Part shown: piece by piece, positions 34,037-42,379 of the stretch | Position numbering within the stretch: position 1 is the first letter of the stretch | How the letters are laid out: the number at the start of each line of letters is the position of its first letter | Origin: Dietzia sp. B32 | GTDB taxonomy: Bacteria > Actinomycetota > Actinomycetes > Mycobacteriales > Mycobacteriaceae | NCBI RefSeq assembly: GCF_024732245.1 | Contig: NZ_CP093845.1 | Location: 1,798,001 to 1,862,000 of the forward strand | Direction of reading: 5' to 3' | DNA: 64,000 bases | Notes under the pieces: generated by a model | Seen by the model: only the letters and a program-made list of their open reading frames with translations | Database searches by the model: none | Told to the model about the DNA's origin: nothing | Position numbers and translations under genes: made by a program

Positions 34037-34921
34037 GTGCCCAGGAGGTCGATCGTCTCGCTGCCGCGGACGGCCGCGAGACTGCCGCGGATGATCCCCG
34101 ACCTGGCGCACCTGCCGCCCGGGCGGATCGTCACTCTCGCCGATGGCGTCACCACGAAGGTCCACGACACCGGCGAGGAGCACCTCGCACCGGCGATCCT
34201 GCTGCACGGGATGGCTGCCACCGGGATGTTGAACTGGTACCAGACGTTCGAGCGACTGCGCGGCGAGTACCGGCTCATCACGTTCGACCAACGTTGGCAC
34301 GGCAAGGGTTTCCACGGGGACTTCCGGTTCGACACCCTCGCCGAGGACGTGCTGCGGGTCGCCGACCACCTGGACCTCGACGCCCCGGTCGTCGGCGGGT
34401 ACTCGATGGGCGGGATCGTCGCGCAGCTCGCGGCCCGGCGCGACCCTTCCCGGCTCGGCGGCCTCGTGTTGGCCGCCACCGGGACGGGCGCTCAGCGCAA
34501 CGCCCTCGAGAAGGTCGCACTCGGCGGGTTCACCCGCTCCCAACCGCTGCTCAACGCGGTGCCCGAGGGGGTCGGCGACGTGGTCGAAGAGCAGGTCGAC
34601 GACGAGGCACTCCGGCCCCACGCGTGGGCGCTGCGCGAGTTGTCGTCGGTCTCGCTCGCCACGCACCGCACCGTGATCGCCCAGGTGGCCGGGTTCAACT
34701 CGACGGCCTGGCTGCACGAACTCACCCTGCCCGTCGCGGTGGTCAAGACCACCCGTGACCTCGCGTTCCCGCAGTGGATCCAGGACGAGATGGCCGACCT
34801 CCTGCCGCACAGCGCCGTGTTTCCGATCCACGCCGGACACGCCGTCTGCGCCACCCACCCCGGCACGTTCGCACGCCGGATGCGCACCGCGATCGGTTGG
34901 GTCGTGTCGAACGTGCGCTAG
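34037..34921 (+). CDS. Alpha/beta hydrolase
   Basis: A 294-residue alpha/beta-hydrolase-fold protein. The oxyanion region is ILLHGMAATGMLNWYQTF (about residues 54-71), the nucleophile elbow is GYSMGGI (Ser), and the catalytic His lies in HAGHAVCATHP near the end. About 40 residues precede the fold. Actinobacteria have many paralogues; esters and lipids are plausible substrates. The GTG at 34037 is chosen because AGGAGG lies 7 bases upstream. Direct repeats lie in the promoter region. It converges with a small membrane-protein gene by overlapping stop codons. Confidence 0.82.
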   Translation: MPRRSIVSLPRTAARLPRMIPDLAHLPPGRIVTLADGVTTKVHDTGEEHLAPAILLHGMAATGMLNWYQTFERLRGEYRLITFDQRWHGKGFHGDFRFDTLAEDVLRVADHLDLDAPVVGGYSMGGIVAQLAARRDPSRLGGLVLAATGTGAQRNALEKVALGGFTRSQPLLNAVPEGVGDVVEEQVDDEALRPHAWALRELSSVSLATHRTVIAQVAGFNSTAWLHELTLPVAVVKTTRDLAFPQWIQDEMADLLPHSAVFPIHAGHAVCATHPGTFARRMRTAIGWVVSNVR

Positions 34922-35166
34922 AGCGCCGAGTACCGCACCGCGGTCACCAGGAACACCACCAGGGCGATCCCGCCCAGGACCACGCCGGCCAGGGCGCGTC
35001 GTGGGTTCGACTCCTCGTTGGCGAGCCAGCCGGTGGGCCAGCGGGCGAGGAGTCCGAATGCGACCGCCATCAGCCCCGCGAGAAACGCGATGATGTTGAG
35101 CACCGGCACCCAGGAGATCGCCAGGGACCCGATGCCCAGTACCAGCGCGCGTGTCCCCAGGTCCAT
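34918..35166 (-). CDS. Small two-helix membrane protein
   Basis: An 82-residue protein with hydrophobic stretches ALVLGIGSLAISWVPVLNII/AFLAGLMAVAFGLLAR and ALAGVVLGGIALVVFLVTAV separated by a short charged loop (NEESNPRRA). The size and helix layout resemble DUF4190-like small membrane proteins. No function is known. The stop codon overlaps that of the convergent hydrolase gene. It may be expressed from the upstream YjbR-like gene promoter, 10 bases away. Confidence 0.68.
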   Translation of the reverse strand: MDLGTRALVLGIGSLAISWVPVLNIIAFLAGLMAVAFGLLARWPTGWLANEESNPRRALAGVVLGGIALVVFLVTAVRYSAL

Positions 35167-35175
35167 GCGCCCAGC

Positions 35176-35595
35176 CTAATCGCGCGGTCGTCCCCGCAGC
35201 TCGTCCAGTCTGGCCACGCGTCGCACCCCGGCAGTCTGGCGGTACGAGGACTCCACCAGTTCGGCCACCTCGTCCCAGTCGACCTCCTGCCCGCCACCGT
35301 CCAGGGGGAGCGCCAGCCACCCGGCCGGTCCGTAGTACGCCGGGACATGGAAACGCCGGTCCTGCTCCAGTGCCGCCCGCTCCGCCCGGTCGGGGAGGAA
35401 CAGCAGCGCCCGGGCCAACAGCGGATCCGCGTGGTCGCCTTTGACCGAACCGCCGTAGACCGCGAACACCTTGGTCGTGTACCAGTTGGGCCGACCGTGC
35501 GAGATCTTCTCCGCGGCGTCGGGCAGCGCGAGACAGACCCGCCGCAGGTCTGCGAGCAGCGGGTCCTCGGCGTCGAACATGATCGGGTGCCCCAC
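35176..35595 (-). CDS. MmcQ/YjbR family protein
   Basis: A 139-residue protein of the YjbR/MmcQ family, with the CyaY-like fold. Signatures: LRRVCLALPDAAEKISHGRPNWYTTKVFAVYGGSVKG and PAYYGPAGWLALPLD. The biochemical role is unknown. A TATCCT hexamer (35603-35608) ends 7 bases before the GTG, giving a leaderless start; an ATG at 35580 is the alternative. Confidence 0.82.
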   Translation of the reverse strand: MGHPIMFDAEDPLLADLRRVCLALPDAAEKISHGRPNWYTTKVFAVYGGSVKGDHADPLLARALLFLPDRAERAALEQDRRFHVPAYYGPAGWLALPLDGGGQEVDWDEVAELVESSYRQTAGVRRVARLDELRGRPRD

Positions 35596-35602
35596 GCTGC
35601 CG

Positions 35603-35629
35603 AGGATACGACTCGGAACGCGTTACCCT
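35603..35629. promoter_or_regulatory. Divergent pair of leaderless promoters
   Basis: The minus-strand -10 TATCCT (35608-35603) serves the YjbR-like gene and the plus-strand -10 TACCCT (35624-35629) serves the FUSC gene. Only 15 bases separate the two hexamers, so each gene's -35 region overlaps the other's core promoter and the two may compete for polymerase. Confidence 0.55.
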
Positions 35630-35635
35630 GCGCGA

Positions 35636-36733
35636 ATGGCCCGGATACGTAGTGTGAGCCGACTCCGCGAGGTCGTCGGTCGTCCCGAGGTGACCACGGA
35701 TCTGATGCAGATCGTCAAGAGCGTCATCGCCACCACGGTCGCCTGGTGGATCTCGGTGAACGTCCTCGACTCCCCGCTGCCCTTCCTCGCCCCGTGGACC
35801 GCCCTGCTCACCGTCCACGCCACCGTCTACAGGTCCCTCTCCCACGGATTGCAGACCACCGTCTCCTCGGCGATCGGGGTGGCGATGTCGTTCCTCATCG
35901 GGTCCTACCTGGGGGTGAACGTGTGGACGTTCGCGCTGGCGATCCTGGTGGGGCTGGCGGGTTCGCGCATCTCGTGGATCCGGGACGAGGGCGTCGCCAT
36001 CGCCACCACGGCCGTGTTCGTGCTCGGAAGCGGGTTTTCCGAGCAGCAGCCCCTCCTGCTCGACCGCATCACCGAGGTCGCCGTGGGCGTGGCGATCGGC
36101 GTCCTCGTCAACCTCCTGGTGATCCCGCCGCTGCGGGACCAGCAGGCCCGCACCCACGTCGACTCCATCAACCGGCGGCTGGGCGAGATCCTGATCAACA
36201 TGGCCGACGAGTTCGCCGAGTCCTGGGAGACCGACGCCGCCGATCGGTGGCGCGCAGAGATCGAGTCGGTCGACGAGGAGGTCGACACGGCATGGCGGAC
36301 GGTGAGCTTCGCCCGCGAGAGCTGGCGGACCAATCCTCGGCGGCTCACGGCCGGGCGGCGCCGACGCACCACGGCGCGGCCGGACATCGGGTACGAGGAC
36401 ATCCTGCCGAGGGTCGACGAGACGGTCTCCCACCTACGGCATCTCATCCGGACCCTCCGTGACGCCGACTACTCGGAGGGGTCGTGGGACGACACGTTCC
36501 GCGAGAAGTGGTCCGCGGTGGTCCGCGACGCCGGCCACAAGATCGCGACCCCGGACGCGGAGGTCGACTCGATCTCGGACCGGCTCGACGCGGTCGCGGG
36601 CACCATGTCGGACGAGAACGGCCTACCCCGTCGGACGTGGCCGCTGTACGGGTCGCTGATCACCAGCATGTTCCACATCGCGACACTCGTCGACGACGTG
36701 ACCACCGCGCAGGAGGTGCGGGAGGCCGACTGA
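35636..36733 (+). CDS. FUSC family (aromatic acid exporter-like) membrane protein
   Basis: A 365-residue protein with an N-terminal membrane domain of about five to six helices (LPFLAPWTALLTVHATVYRSLSHGLQTTVSSAIGVAMSFLIG) and a C-terminal cytoplasmic helical domain rich in Asp, Glu and Arg. This is the FUSC/ArAE arrangement seen in exporters of aromatic acids, fusaric acid and similar compounds; the substrate is unknown. The ATG at 35636 follows TACCCT (35624-35629) by 6 bases, so translation should be leaderless. Confidence 0.8.
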   Translation: MARIRSVSRLREVVGRPEVTTDLMQIVKSVIATTVAWWISVNVLDSPLPFLAPWTALLTVHATVYRSLSHGLQTTVSSAIGVAMSFLIGSYLGVNVWTFALAILVGLAGSRISWIRDEGVAIATTAVFVLGSGFSEQQPLLLDRITEVAVGVAIGVLVNLLVIPPLRDQQARTHVDSINRRLGEILINMADEFAESWETDAADRWRAEIESVDEEVDTAWRTVSFARESWRTNPRRLTAGRRRRTTARPDIGYEDILPRVDETVSHLRHLIRTLRDADYSEGSWDDTFREKWSAVVRDAGHKIATPDAEVDSISDRLDAVAGTMSDENGLPRRTWPLYGSLITSMFHIATLVDDVTTAQEVREAD

Positions 36734-36735
36734 CC

Positions 36736-36761
36736 CCGGGCGGTCGGATCGGGGCGCCCGG
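36736..36761. terminator. Small hairpin between convergent FUSC and CDF genes
   Basis: Arms CCGGGCG (36736-36742) and CGCCCGG (36755-36761) with a 12-base loop lie between the two convergent stop codons. It is a possible bidirectional terminator; the stem is only 7 bp. Confidence 0.4.
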
Positions 36762-36762
36762 A

Positions 36763-37653
36763 TCACAGGTGCACGTCGTTGTACGCGCGTTCGTCCTCGA
36801 TGGGCTCGAGATGGGTGGTGATGTGCGAGTTCGGCAGGGCCGCGTGGATCTCCTGCTCCACGGCCTCCACCAGATCGTGCCCGCGTTCGACGCTCCACTG
36901 CCCGGGCACGAGCGCGTGGAACTCCACGAAACGCCACTTGCCCGACTCCCTGGTCCGCAGCTCGTGGAAGTCGACCCGGCCGGGTTCGCGGTGACGGTCG
37001 AGCACCTCCTCGATCACCCGGTTGTCCTGGTCGGGAAGCGTGGCGTCCATCAACCCCATGCCCGATTCATGCACCAGTCGGTAGCCGATGAACAGGATGT
37101 TCAGGCCCACGCCGATCGCGACTAGGGGGTCGAGCACGTCCCAGCCGGTGGCCCAGGCCAGGGCCAGTCCGGCGACGACCCCGACCGAGGTGACGACGTC
37201 GGTGATGAGGTGCTTGCCGTCGGCCTTGAGAGTGGGAGACCTGTGGCGGGTCCCGGCCCGCACGAGCGCCACACCCACCACGCCGTTGATCACGGCGGCG
37301 ACGACCGAGATGGCGAGGCCCAGACCAAGCGCCTCCAGAGGTTCGGGGTTGATCAGCCGCTCGACGCTGACCACGAGGATGAACGCCGCCGCGACGAAGA
37401 TCATGGCGCCCTCGACACCTGCGGAGAAGTACTCGGCCTTGGAGTGGCCGTACTGGTGGTCGTCGTCGGCCGGGCGCTCCGCGACGGTGATGGCACCGAG
37501 AGCGATGACCGCCGCCACGAGGTTGACCACCGACTCCGCGGCGTCGGACAACAGGCCGACCGATCCGGTGACCCACCAGGCCCCGATCTTGAGCAGGATG
37601 GTCACGATCGCCGTGGCCACGGACAGCCACGCGAACTTCTTCAGAGTCGACAC
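36763..37653 (-). CDS. Cation diffusion facilitator (CDF) transporter
   Basis: A 296-residue membrane protein exporting divalent cations such as zinc, cobalt or iron in exchange for protons. The CDF motifs are clear: SVGLLSDAAESVVNLVAAVIAL (Asp in helix 2), DDDHQYGHSKAEYFS, and GLALAWATGWDVLDPLVAIGVG (second Asp in helix 5), followed by a ferredoxin-like cytoplasmic domain with HELRTRESGKWRFVEFHALV and SHITTHLEPIED. The GTG at 37653 begins just before the first helix; TACGCT (37662-37667) ends 8 bases before it. Confidence 0.88.
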   Translation of the reverse strand: MSTLKKFAWLSVATAIVTILLKIGAWWVTGSVGLLSDAAESVVNLVAAVIALGAITVAERPADDDHQYGHSKAEYFSAGVEGAMIFVAAAFILVVSVERLINPEPLEALGLGLAISVVAAVINGVVGVALVRAGTRHRSPTLKADGKHLITDVVTSVGVVAGLALAWATGWDVLDPLVAIGVGLNILFIGYRLVHESGMGLMDATLPDQDNRVIEEVLDRHREPGRVDFHELRTRESGKWRFVEFHALVPGQWSVERGHDLVEAVEQEIHAALPNSHITTHLEPIEDERAYNDVHL

Positions 37654-37722
37654 GTCGCAGTAGCGTAGTCCGCCACCGGCTGGCCCCCCTGCCGTCGTCC
37701 CGAAGTCGGTAGTGTCGGTGAC

Positions 37723-38157
37723 ATGCATGTGGGACTGATCTGGCTCGGCGCAGCGGTGCTGCTCGCCGCCGGAGAAGCAGCAGGGGGCGAGCTGTTCATG
37801 CTCATGCTCGCCGCCGGCGCCCTCGGCGGTTCGGCCGCCGCGTTCCTGGGCGCACCGATCTGGGGTCAGGCCCTGGCGTTCGCTCTCGTGTCCGTGATCC
37901 TCGTCGTGGGGGTCCGCCCCATCGTCCGTCGGCGGCTGCTCGCAGCGTTGCCCGAGCACGACACCAACACCGCCGCGCTCACCGGGCGGGGCGGCACGGT
38001 GGTCGAGGCGATCGGCGCGAAGGGTGGCCTGGTCGAGATCGCGGGTGACACCTGGACCGCGCGGCCGCTCATCGAGGGCGAGACGTTCGAGGCGGGCGAC
38101 AAGGTCCTCGTGCACCAGATAGAGGGCGCCACGGCCATCGTCATGCGTGGCATCTAG
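37723..38157 (+). CDS. NfeD family protein
   Basis: A 144-residue short NfeD protein: four N-terminal hydrophobic helices followed by an OB-fold C-terminal domain (GRGGTVVEAIGAKGGLVEIAGDTWTARP). Short NfeDs form pairs with SPFH/stomatin proteins and help organise membrane microdomains. The SPFH gene starts 51 bases downstream, supporting that partnership. The ATG at 37723 is preceded by TAGTGT (37710-37715), 7 bases upstream, giving a leaderless start. Confidence 0.87.
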   Translation: MHVGLIWLGAAVLLAAGEAAGGELFMLMLAAGALGGSAAAFLGAPIWGQALAFALVSVILVVGVRPIVRRRLLAALPEHDTNTAALTGRGGTVVEAIGAKGGLVEIAGDTWTARPLIEGETFEAGDKVLVHQIEGATAIVMRGI

Positions 38158-38208
38158 AACGCGCTGGTCGGTTCACAGCGGCCTCGCACGAGACAACCGG
38201 AGGAAACC

Positions 38209-39534
38209 ATGGGCGGATTAGTCTTCCTTGCCGTCATCGTCATCCTGATCGCCTCGGTGGTGGCGAGCTCGGTGAAGCTCATCCCCCAGGCGGAGGCCGC
38301 GGTGATCGAGCGGCTCGGCCGCTACCAGCGCACGGTGAGCGGGCAGCTCGCCCTGATCATCCCCTTCATCGACCGCGTACGCGCGAAGGTCGACCTGCGT
38401 GAGCGCGTCGTCACCTTCCCGCCGCAGTCGATGATCACCGAGGACAACCTCACGCTGAGCATCGACACCGTCGTCTACTTCCAGGTCACCGATCCCAAGT
38501 CGGCCGTGTACGAGATCAACAACTACATCGTGGCCGTCGAGCAGCTGGCGACCACCACCCTGCGCAACGTGGTCGGCGGGCTCACCCTCGAGCAGACCCT
38601 CACCAGCCGCGACATGATCAACAAGCAACTGCGCGGGGTCCTCGACTCCGAGACCGGCCGCTGGGGCCTGCGCGTCGCCCGCGTCGAGCTGCGCTCGATC
38701 GATCCGCCGCCCTCCATCCAGGAGTCCATGGAGAAGCAGATGAAGGCGGACCGCGAGAAGCGCGCGATCATCCTCACCGCGGAGGGCCAGCGCGAAGCCG
38801 CCATCACCACCGCCCAGGGTGCCAAGCAGGCCGCCATCCTCGATGCCGAGGGCAACAAGCAGGCCTCGATCCTCAACGCCGAGGCCGAGCGTCAGTCCCG
38901 CATGCTCCGCGCCCAGGGTGAGCGGGCCGCGCGCTACCTCGTCGCAGAAGGCCAGGCGGCCGCGATCGCGCGCGTCAACGCGTCCATCAAGGCCTCCAGG
39001 CCGACGCCGGAGATGCTCGCCTACCAGTACGTCCAGAACCTGCCCGAGATGGCCAAGGGTGACGCCGCCACCATGTGGATGATCCCCTCACAGTTCGGGG
39101 ATTCGCTCGAGAACTTCGCCAAGGCCGTCGCCAAGAAGGACGACGACGGGGTGTTCCGGTACGAGCCCGCCGAGAATGATTCCGACGCGGAACTTCCCTC
39201 CGCCCCCGATCACTGGTTCGACACCTCCACCGACCCGGAGATCGCCCGGTCCGTGGCCGCGGCCGAGGCGGCAGCGCAGGGCGCGTCCTCGATCTCGGAT
39301 GAGGAACCCCGCAAGGCCAAGCCGAAGCCGGGGGTGTTCGACATGGTGCCGGAGTCGGAGGGCGGCGTGGCCCCCGACACCACCTCGACGGAGGCACCGG
39401 GTCCGGGTACCCCCGCGCTCGGTGGGCCCCAGGCCCCGGCACCCGGACAGCCGACAGGTTTCGACCGGCCCGCTGACCAGCGCGCGGGCCACGATGCCTA
39501 CCCCCTCGAGGGCGACGATCAGCCCCTTCGGTAA
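38209..39534 (+). CDS. SPFH/band 7 (stomatin-like) membrane protein
   Basis: A 441-residue protein with an N-terminal membrane anchor (VFLAVIVILIASVVASSVKLI), a band-7 domain (PQAEAAVIERLGRYQRTVSGQL through the SIDPPPSIQESMEKQMKADREKRAIIL segment, about residues 25-200), and a coiled-coil region with Ala/Glu-rich repeats (AEGQREAAITTAQGAKQAAILDAEG). A long hydrophilic, Pro-rich tail of about 110 residues follows, an unusual extension. It likely forms oligomeric microdomain scaffolds together with NfeD. A GGAGG ribosome site lies 5 bases before the ATG, unlike most leaderless neighbours. Confidence 0.88.
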   Translation: MGGLVFLAVIVILIASVVASSVKLIPQAEAAVIERLGRYQRTVSGQLALIIPFIDRVRAKVDLRERVVTFPPQSMITEDNLTLSIDTVVYFQVTDPKSAVYEINNYIVAVEQLATTTLRNVVGGLTLEQTLTSRDMINKQLRGVLDSETGRWGLRVARVELRSIDPPPSIQESMEKQMKADREKRAIILTAEGQREAAITTAQGAKQAAILDAEGNKQASILNAEAERQSRMLRAQGERAARYLVAEGQAAAIARVNASIKASRPTPEMLAYQYVQNLPEMAKGDAATMWMIPSQFGDSLENFAKAVAKKDDDGVFRYEPAENDSDAELPSAPDHWFDTSTDPEIARSVAAAEAAAQGASSISDEEPRKAKPKPGVFDMVPESEGGVAPDTTSTEAPGPGTPALGGPQAPAPGQPTGFDRPADQRAGHDAYPLEGDDQPLR

Positions 39535-39591
39535 CCCCGAATCGGTGGCGTGCGGTGTCGTCACCTCCGCCGATCGCCGTAACATGTGGGC

Positions 39592-40236
39592 GTGACCCGT
39601 AACAGCGGCCGAGGTGACGACCGCACGCCCGACGCCGAGGACGTGCGGCTGATCGAGACGGCGTCCGCGGTCTTCGCCGAGCGCGGCATCAAGGGCACGA
39701 GCACCGACGACATCGCCCGTGCCGCCGGGGTCACCCGCGTGACCCTCTATCGCCGACTGGGGCCGCGCGACAGCATCCTGCGGGCGATCTACGCGCACGA
39801 GGCGCAGCGTCTGATGATGACCGTGAACTCGCGTTACACACCGTTCGAATCCCTGCAGTGGGACCCGGTGCGGCACATCGAGGACCTCCTCGTGGGCACC
39901 GTGTTCGACATCCGGCAGAACGAGTTGCTGCGTCGGCTCATCGAGGTCGACAAGGTCGAGGCGATGGCGCTGCTCGCGGGCCAGTCCGACACGGTCCTGG
40001 ATCCGATCACCGAGATGGTCGCGCACTTCGTCCGCAACACGTGGAACGCGGACGTGCACACACGGCAGATGGACGACGAGGAGTGCGAGCAGCTGTCCCG
40101 TGAGGTCGCCGGCGTCGTGGGGCGATTCCTGCACTCACTGGTCGTGATGCCGGACGGCCCACCCGCGGTCGACACGGAGGAGCAGATCCGGGCGCTGGCA
40201 CGCCGGGTGCTCGTCCCGATGATCCTGCAGCGCTGA
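39592..40236 (+). CDS. TetR family transcriptional regulator
   Basis: A 214-residue repressor. The N-terminal helix-turn-helix is GIKGTSTDDIARAAGVTRVTLYRRLGPRDSILRAI (about residues 30-64), and the C-terminal ligand domain is helical with no recognisable specificity. The GTG at 39592 follows TAACAT (39580-39585) by 6 bases, a leaderless start; a GTG at 39586 in frame overlaps the promoter. The target is unknown. It lies after the SPFH gene on the same strand, and convergent with the SRPBCC-epimerase gene. Confidence 0.85.
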   Translation: MTRNSGRGDDRTPDAEDVRLIETASAVFAERGIKGTSTDDIARAAGVTRVTLYRRLGPRDSILRAIYAHEAQRLMMTVNSRYTPFESLQWDPVRHIEDLLVGTVFDIRQNELLRRLIEVDKVEAMALLAGQSDTVLDPITEMVAHFVRNTWNADVHTRQMDDEECEQLSREVAGVVGRFLHSLVVMPDGPPAVDTEEQIRALARRVLVPMILQR

Positions 40237-40263
40237 GCCCCCGGCGCTGAGCGCGCGCCCGCC

Positions 40264-41637
40264 CTACAGCTCTGCCGGGAGTTCCTCTGCGCCCAGTTCG
40301 TGGGCCAGCGCGTCCGCGAGGACCGGATGTCGGAAGTGGTGGCCGACACCGGTGAGCGCCCGGGGCAGGATCCGCTGATCCGCCAGGGCGAGCTCATCTG
40401 AGCCCCTCCCGCCCAGTAGGAGCGCAGGGGCCCACCCGGGGACGGGCACGATGGTCGGACGATGTAGGACCGACCCGAGCACGCGGGTGAACTCCGAGTT
40501 GGACACCGGGCCCGGGGCGACGGCGTTGACCGGCCCCGACATCTCGGGGTCGACGATCGCGCGCAGGTAGATGTCGGTGAGGTCGTCGAGCGAGATCCAG
40601 GACATCCACTGCCGACCCGACCCGAGTCGACCGCCGAGACCCGACCGGGTGATCGCGGCCAGCGGCGGGAGCATCCCGCCCGCACCGGACAGCACGATGC
40701 CGGTGCGGACGTTCACCACCCTGGCACCGGCGAGCCGGGCGGGCTCACAGGCGCGTTCCCAGTCGATGACGATGTCGGCGACCGGCCCGGTGCCGGGATC
40801 GGAGTCCTCGACCAGCCGCTCACCGGCCCGGTCGGCGCCGTAGTAACCGATCGCGGAGGCGGACACGAGGGTGGTGGCCCCGCCACGGGCGGCGACCAGT
40901 TCGGCGAGGCGGCGGGTGGGGCCCACCCGACTGTCACGGACGAGCGCGAGGTGCCGGTCGGTGAAGCGACCCGCTATGGGAGCCCCGGCGAGGTGCACCA
41001 GGACGTCGACGTCGTCGAGGAGGTCAGCCGCCGGCTCCGAGGTGTCCCAGTGCCGCTCATCCGCTCCCCGGGGTTCGCCGCGGACGAGGGTGATGACCCG
41101 GTGTCCGGCGACCCCGAGCAGGGCGGCGAGTGCGGTGCCCACGAGTCCGGACGCGCCGCTGATGGCGACGGTCAGTGTCCGGCTGCCGTACCGGGTGAGA
41201 CTGTCGAGGTCGGCGGCCATCTGCCGGTAGCGATAGGCGAACACCGGGGAGAGCATCCTGCCGGGCACCCGGGCGTCGACCCTGTCCCCGATTCGGGCGT
41301 CGCCGTCCGGTGTGGCCGTCACCGTGTGGGTGTGGACCCACCCGGTCGCCGCGGCGTACGGCTGCGAGACGCAGCGGTCGACGAACCGCTCCCCCTCGAC
41401 GAAGCCCGCGGCGTCGTGCTGCGCGTGCCAGCGGGGACCGAACCGCACCCCGAGCGGGCCCGGCAGCGCGGTCCTCGGCTCGAGGACCGCCACGCCATCC
41501 CGCAGGGAGTCGGCCTGCTCGACCGGTCGCAGCGGCATGAACGGCGGCGAGAGCCGGAGGAACGCTCCCGGCGAGGAGAAGTACCGCCACGCCTCGCCGG
41601 GGCTGACGGGGATCGTGCAGGTGAGATCGATACTCAT
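40264..41637 (-). CDS. SRPBCC-epimerase fusion protein (TIGR01777 family)
   Basis: A 457-residue fusion: residues 1-150 form an SRPBCC domain (PVSPGEAWRYFSSPGAFLRLSPPFMPL, then VHTHTVTATPDGDARIGDRVD), followed by an NAD-dependent epimerase domain of the TIGR01777/YfcH-type (LTVAISGASGLVGTALAALLGVAGH, LVHLAGAPIAGRFTDRH, SASAIGYYGADRAGERLVEDS, DWERACEPA). The role of this family is not established; the fusion implies ligand binding coupled to nucleotide-dependent chemistry. The ATG at 41637 is the conserved start. Its neighbour on this strand, 25 bases downstream in coordinates, is the lipocalin gene. Confidence 0.85.
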   Translation of the reverse strand: MSIDLTCTIPVSPGEAWRYFSSPGAFLRLSPPFMPLRPVEQADSLRDGVAVLEPRTALPGPLGVRFGPRWHAQHDAAGFVEGERFVDRCVSQPYAAATGWVHTHTVTATPDGDARIGDRVDARVPGRMLSPVFAYRYRQMAADLDSLTRYGSRTLTVAISGASGLVGTALAALLGVAGHRVITLVRGEPRGADERHWDTSEPAADLLDDVDVLVHLAGAPIAGRFTDRHLALVRDSRVGPTRRLAELVAARGGATTLVSASAIGYYGADRAGERLVEDSDPGTGPVADIVIDWERACEPARLAGARVVNVRTGIVLSGAGGMLPPLAAITRSGLGGRLGSGRQWMSWISLDDLTDIYLRAIVDPEMSGPVNAVAPGPVSNSEFTRVLGSVLHRPTIVPVPGWAPALLLGGRGSDELALADQRILPRALTGVGHHFRHPVLADALAHELGAEELPAEL

Positions 41638-41662
41638 CGGGGATGCACCGGGCCGCAGCTCA

Positions 41663-42379
41663 TCAGGGCAGCAGGCAGAGCGGCGTCACGTCGCCGCGCC
41701 CGCCCGCCATCGGAACGGTGAGGAAGGCGCACGACCACCAGCCGCGGTTCTCGATCACGCCGCGCACGGTGGACCACTGCTCCGCGCTGAGCGCGGGCTG
41801 CCGGCTGAGCACGAACCCGGATGACCGGGTGGGATCACCCACGATGGCGAGCGAGTAGTCGTCGGCGAGGTAGGTGATCCGGTAGTTGACGGGACCGTTC
41901 TCGTCCTGGAACGGCACCATCGGGAAGTTCACGCGCAGCGATGCGTTGGTGGCGGTGTCCCGCACCTTCGCCTCTCCCTCGATCACCGAGTCCGAGCTGA
42001 TGGCGGAGCCGCAGGTGTTGCGCACCGAGACGGTACCGGGGGCGGTGACCGCGTACTCGGCCTTGGTGTCGTTGGTGCACTGCAGCGTGTAGGGCTGCGG
42101 GAGGGCGGCGACCTGGTACCACTCGCCCTTGTACCGCTCGAGGTCGACGGACTCGACCTGGGTGAGCTCGGGACCCCCGAGGGAGCCGATGGCGACGCCG
42201 TCCGGCAGGAGCTGCGAGGAGCCACCACCGAGGCGACCGCCATCGGTGACGTCCTGTGCGCCGGCCACCGGGGCGGCGCCCAGGCCTGCCGCGAGGAGCG
42301 GGGCGACGACCACGGCCGTCGCCAGTGCCCGCAGGCGGGAGCGGGAGCGGGCGGGTCGGAAGTTGACGGGTGTACTCAT
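41663..42379 (-). CDS. Secreted lipocalin-family protein
   Basis: A 238-residue exported protein. The Sec signal peptide (about residues 1-46) is Arg-rich followed by LATAVVVAPLLAAGLGAAPVAGA with a cleavage site near Ala-Gly-Ala. The mature region begins with a linker and the lipocalin GxW motif (YKGEWYQVAALPQPYTLQCTNDTKAEY), continuing through GDPTRSSGFVLSRQPALS and SCAFLTVPMAG, as in Blc-type lipocalins. Three Cys residues are present, consistent with a disulfide. It would bind a hydrophobic ligand outside the membrane. The ATG overlaps the mmpL stop by 4 nt (ATGA) with GAGGAG upstream, so it is coupled to MmpL. Confidence 0.82.
   Translation of the reverse strand: MSTPVNFRPARSRSRLRALATAVVVAPLLAAGLGAAPVAGAQDVTDGGRLGGGSSQLLPDGVAIGSLGGPELTQVESVDLERYKGEWYQVAALPQPYTLQCTNDTKAEYAVTAPGTVSVRNTCGSAISSDSVIEGEAKVRDTATNASLRVNFPMVPFQDENGPVNYRITYLADDYSLAIVGDPTRSSGFVLSRQPALSAEQWSTVRGVIENRGWWSCAFLTVPMAGGRGDVTPLCLLP

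Noticed and set aside
33812-36433. Long minus-strand frame across the hydrolase, YjbR and FUSC genes
   Set aside because: It is antisense to a hydrolase with a full triad and to the FUSC gene, and its protein is Arg/Gly-rich with no motif.
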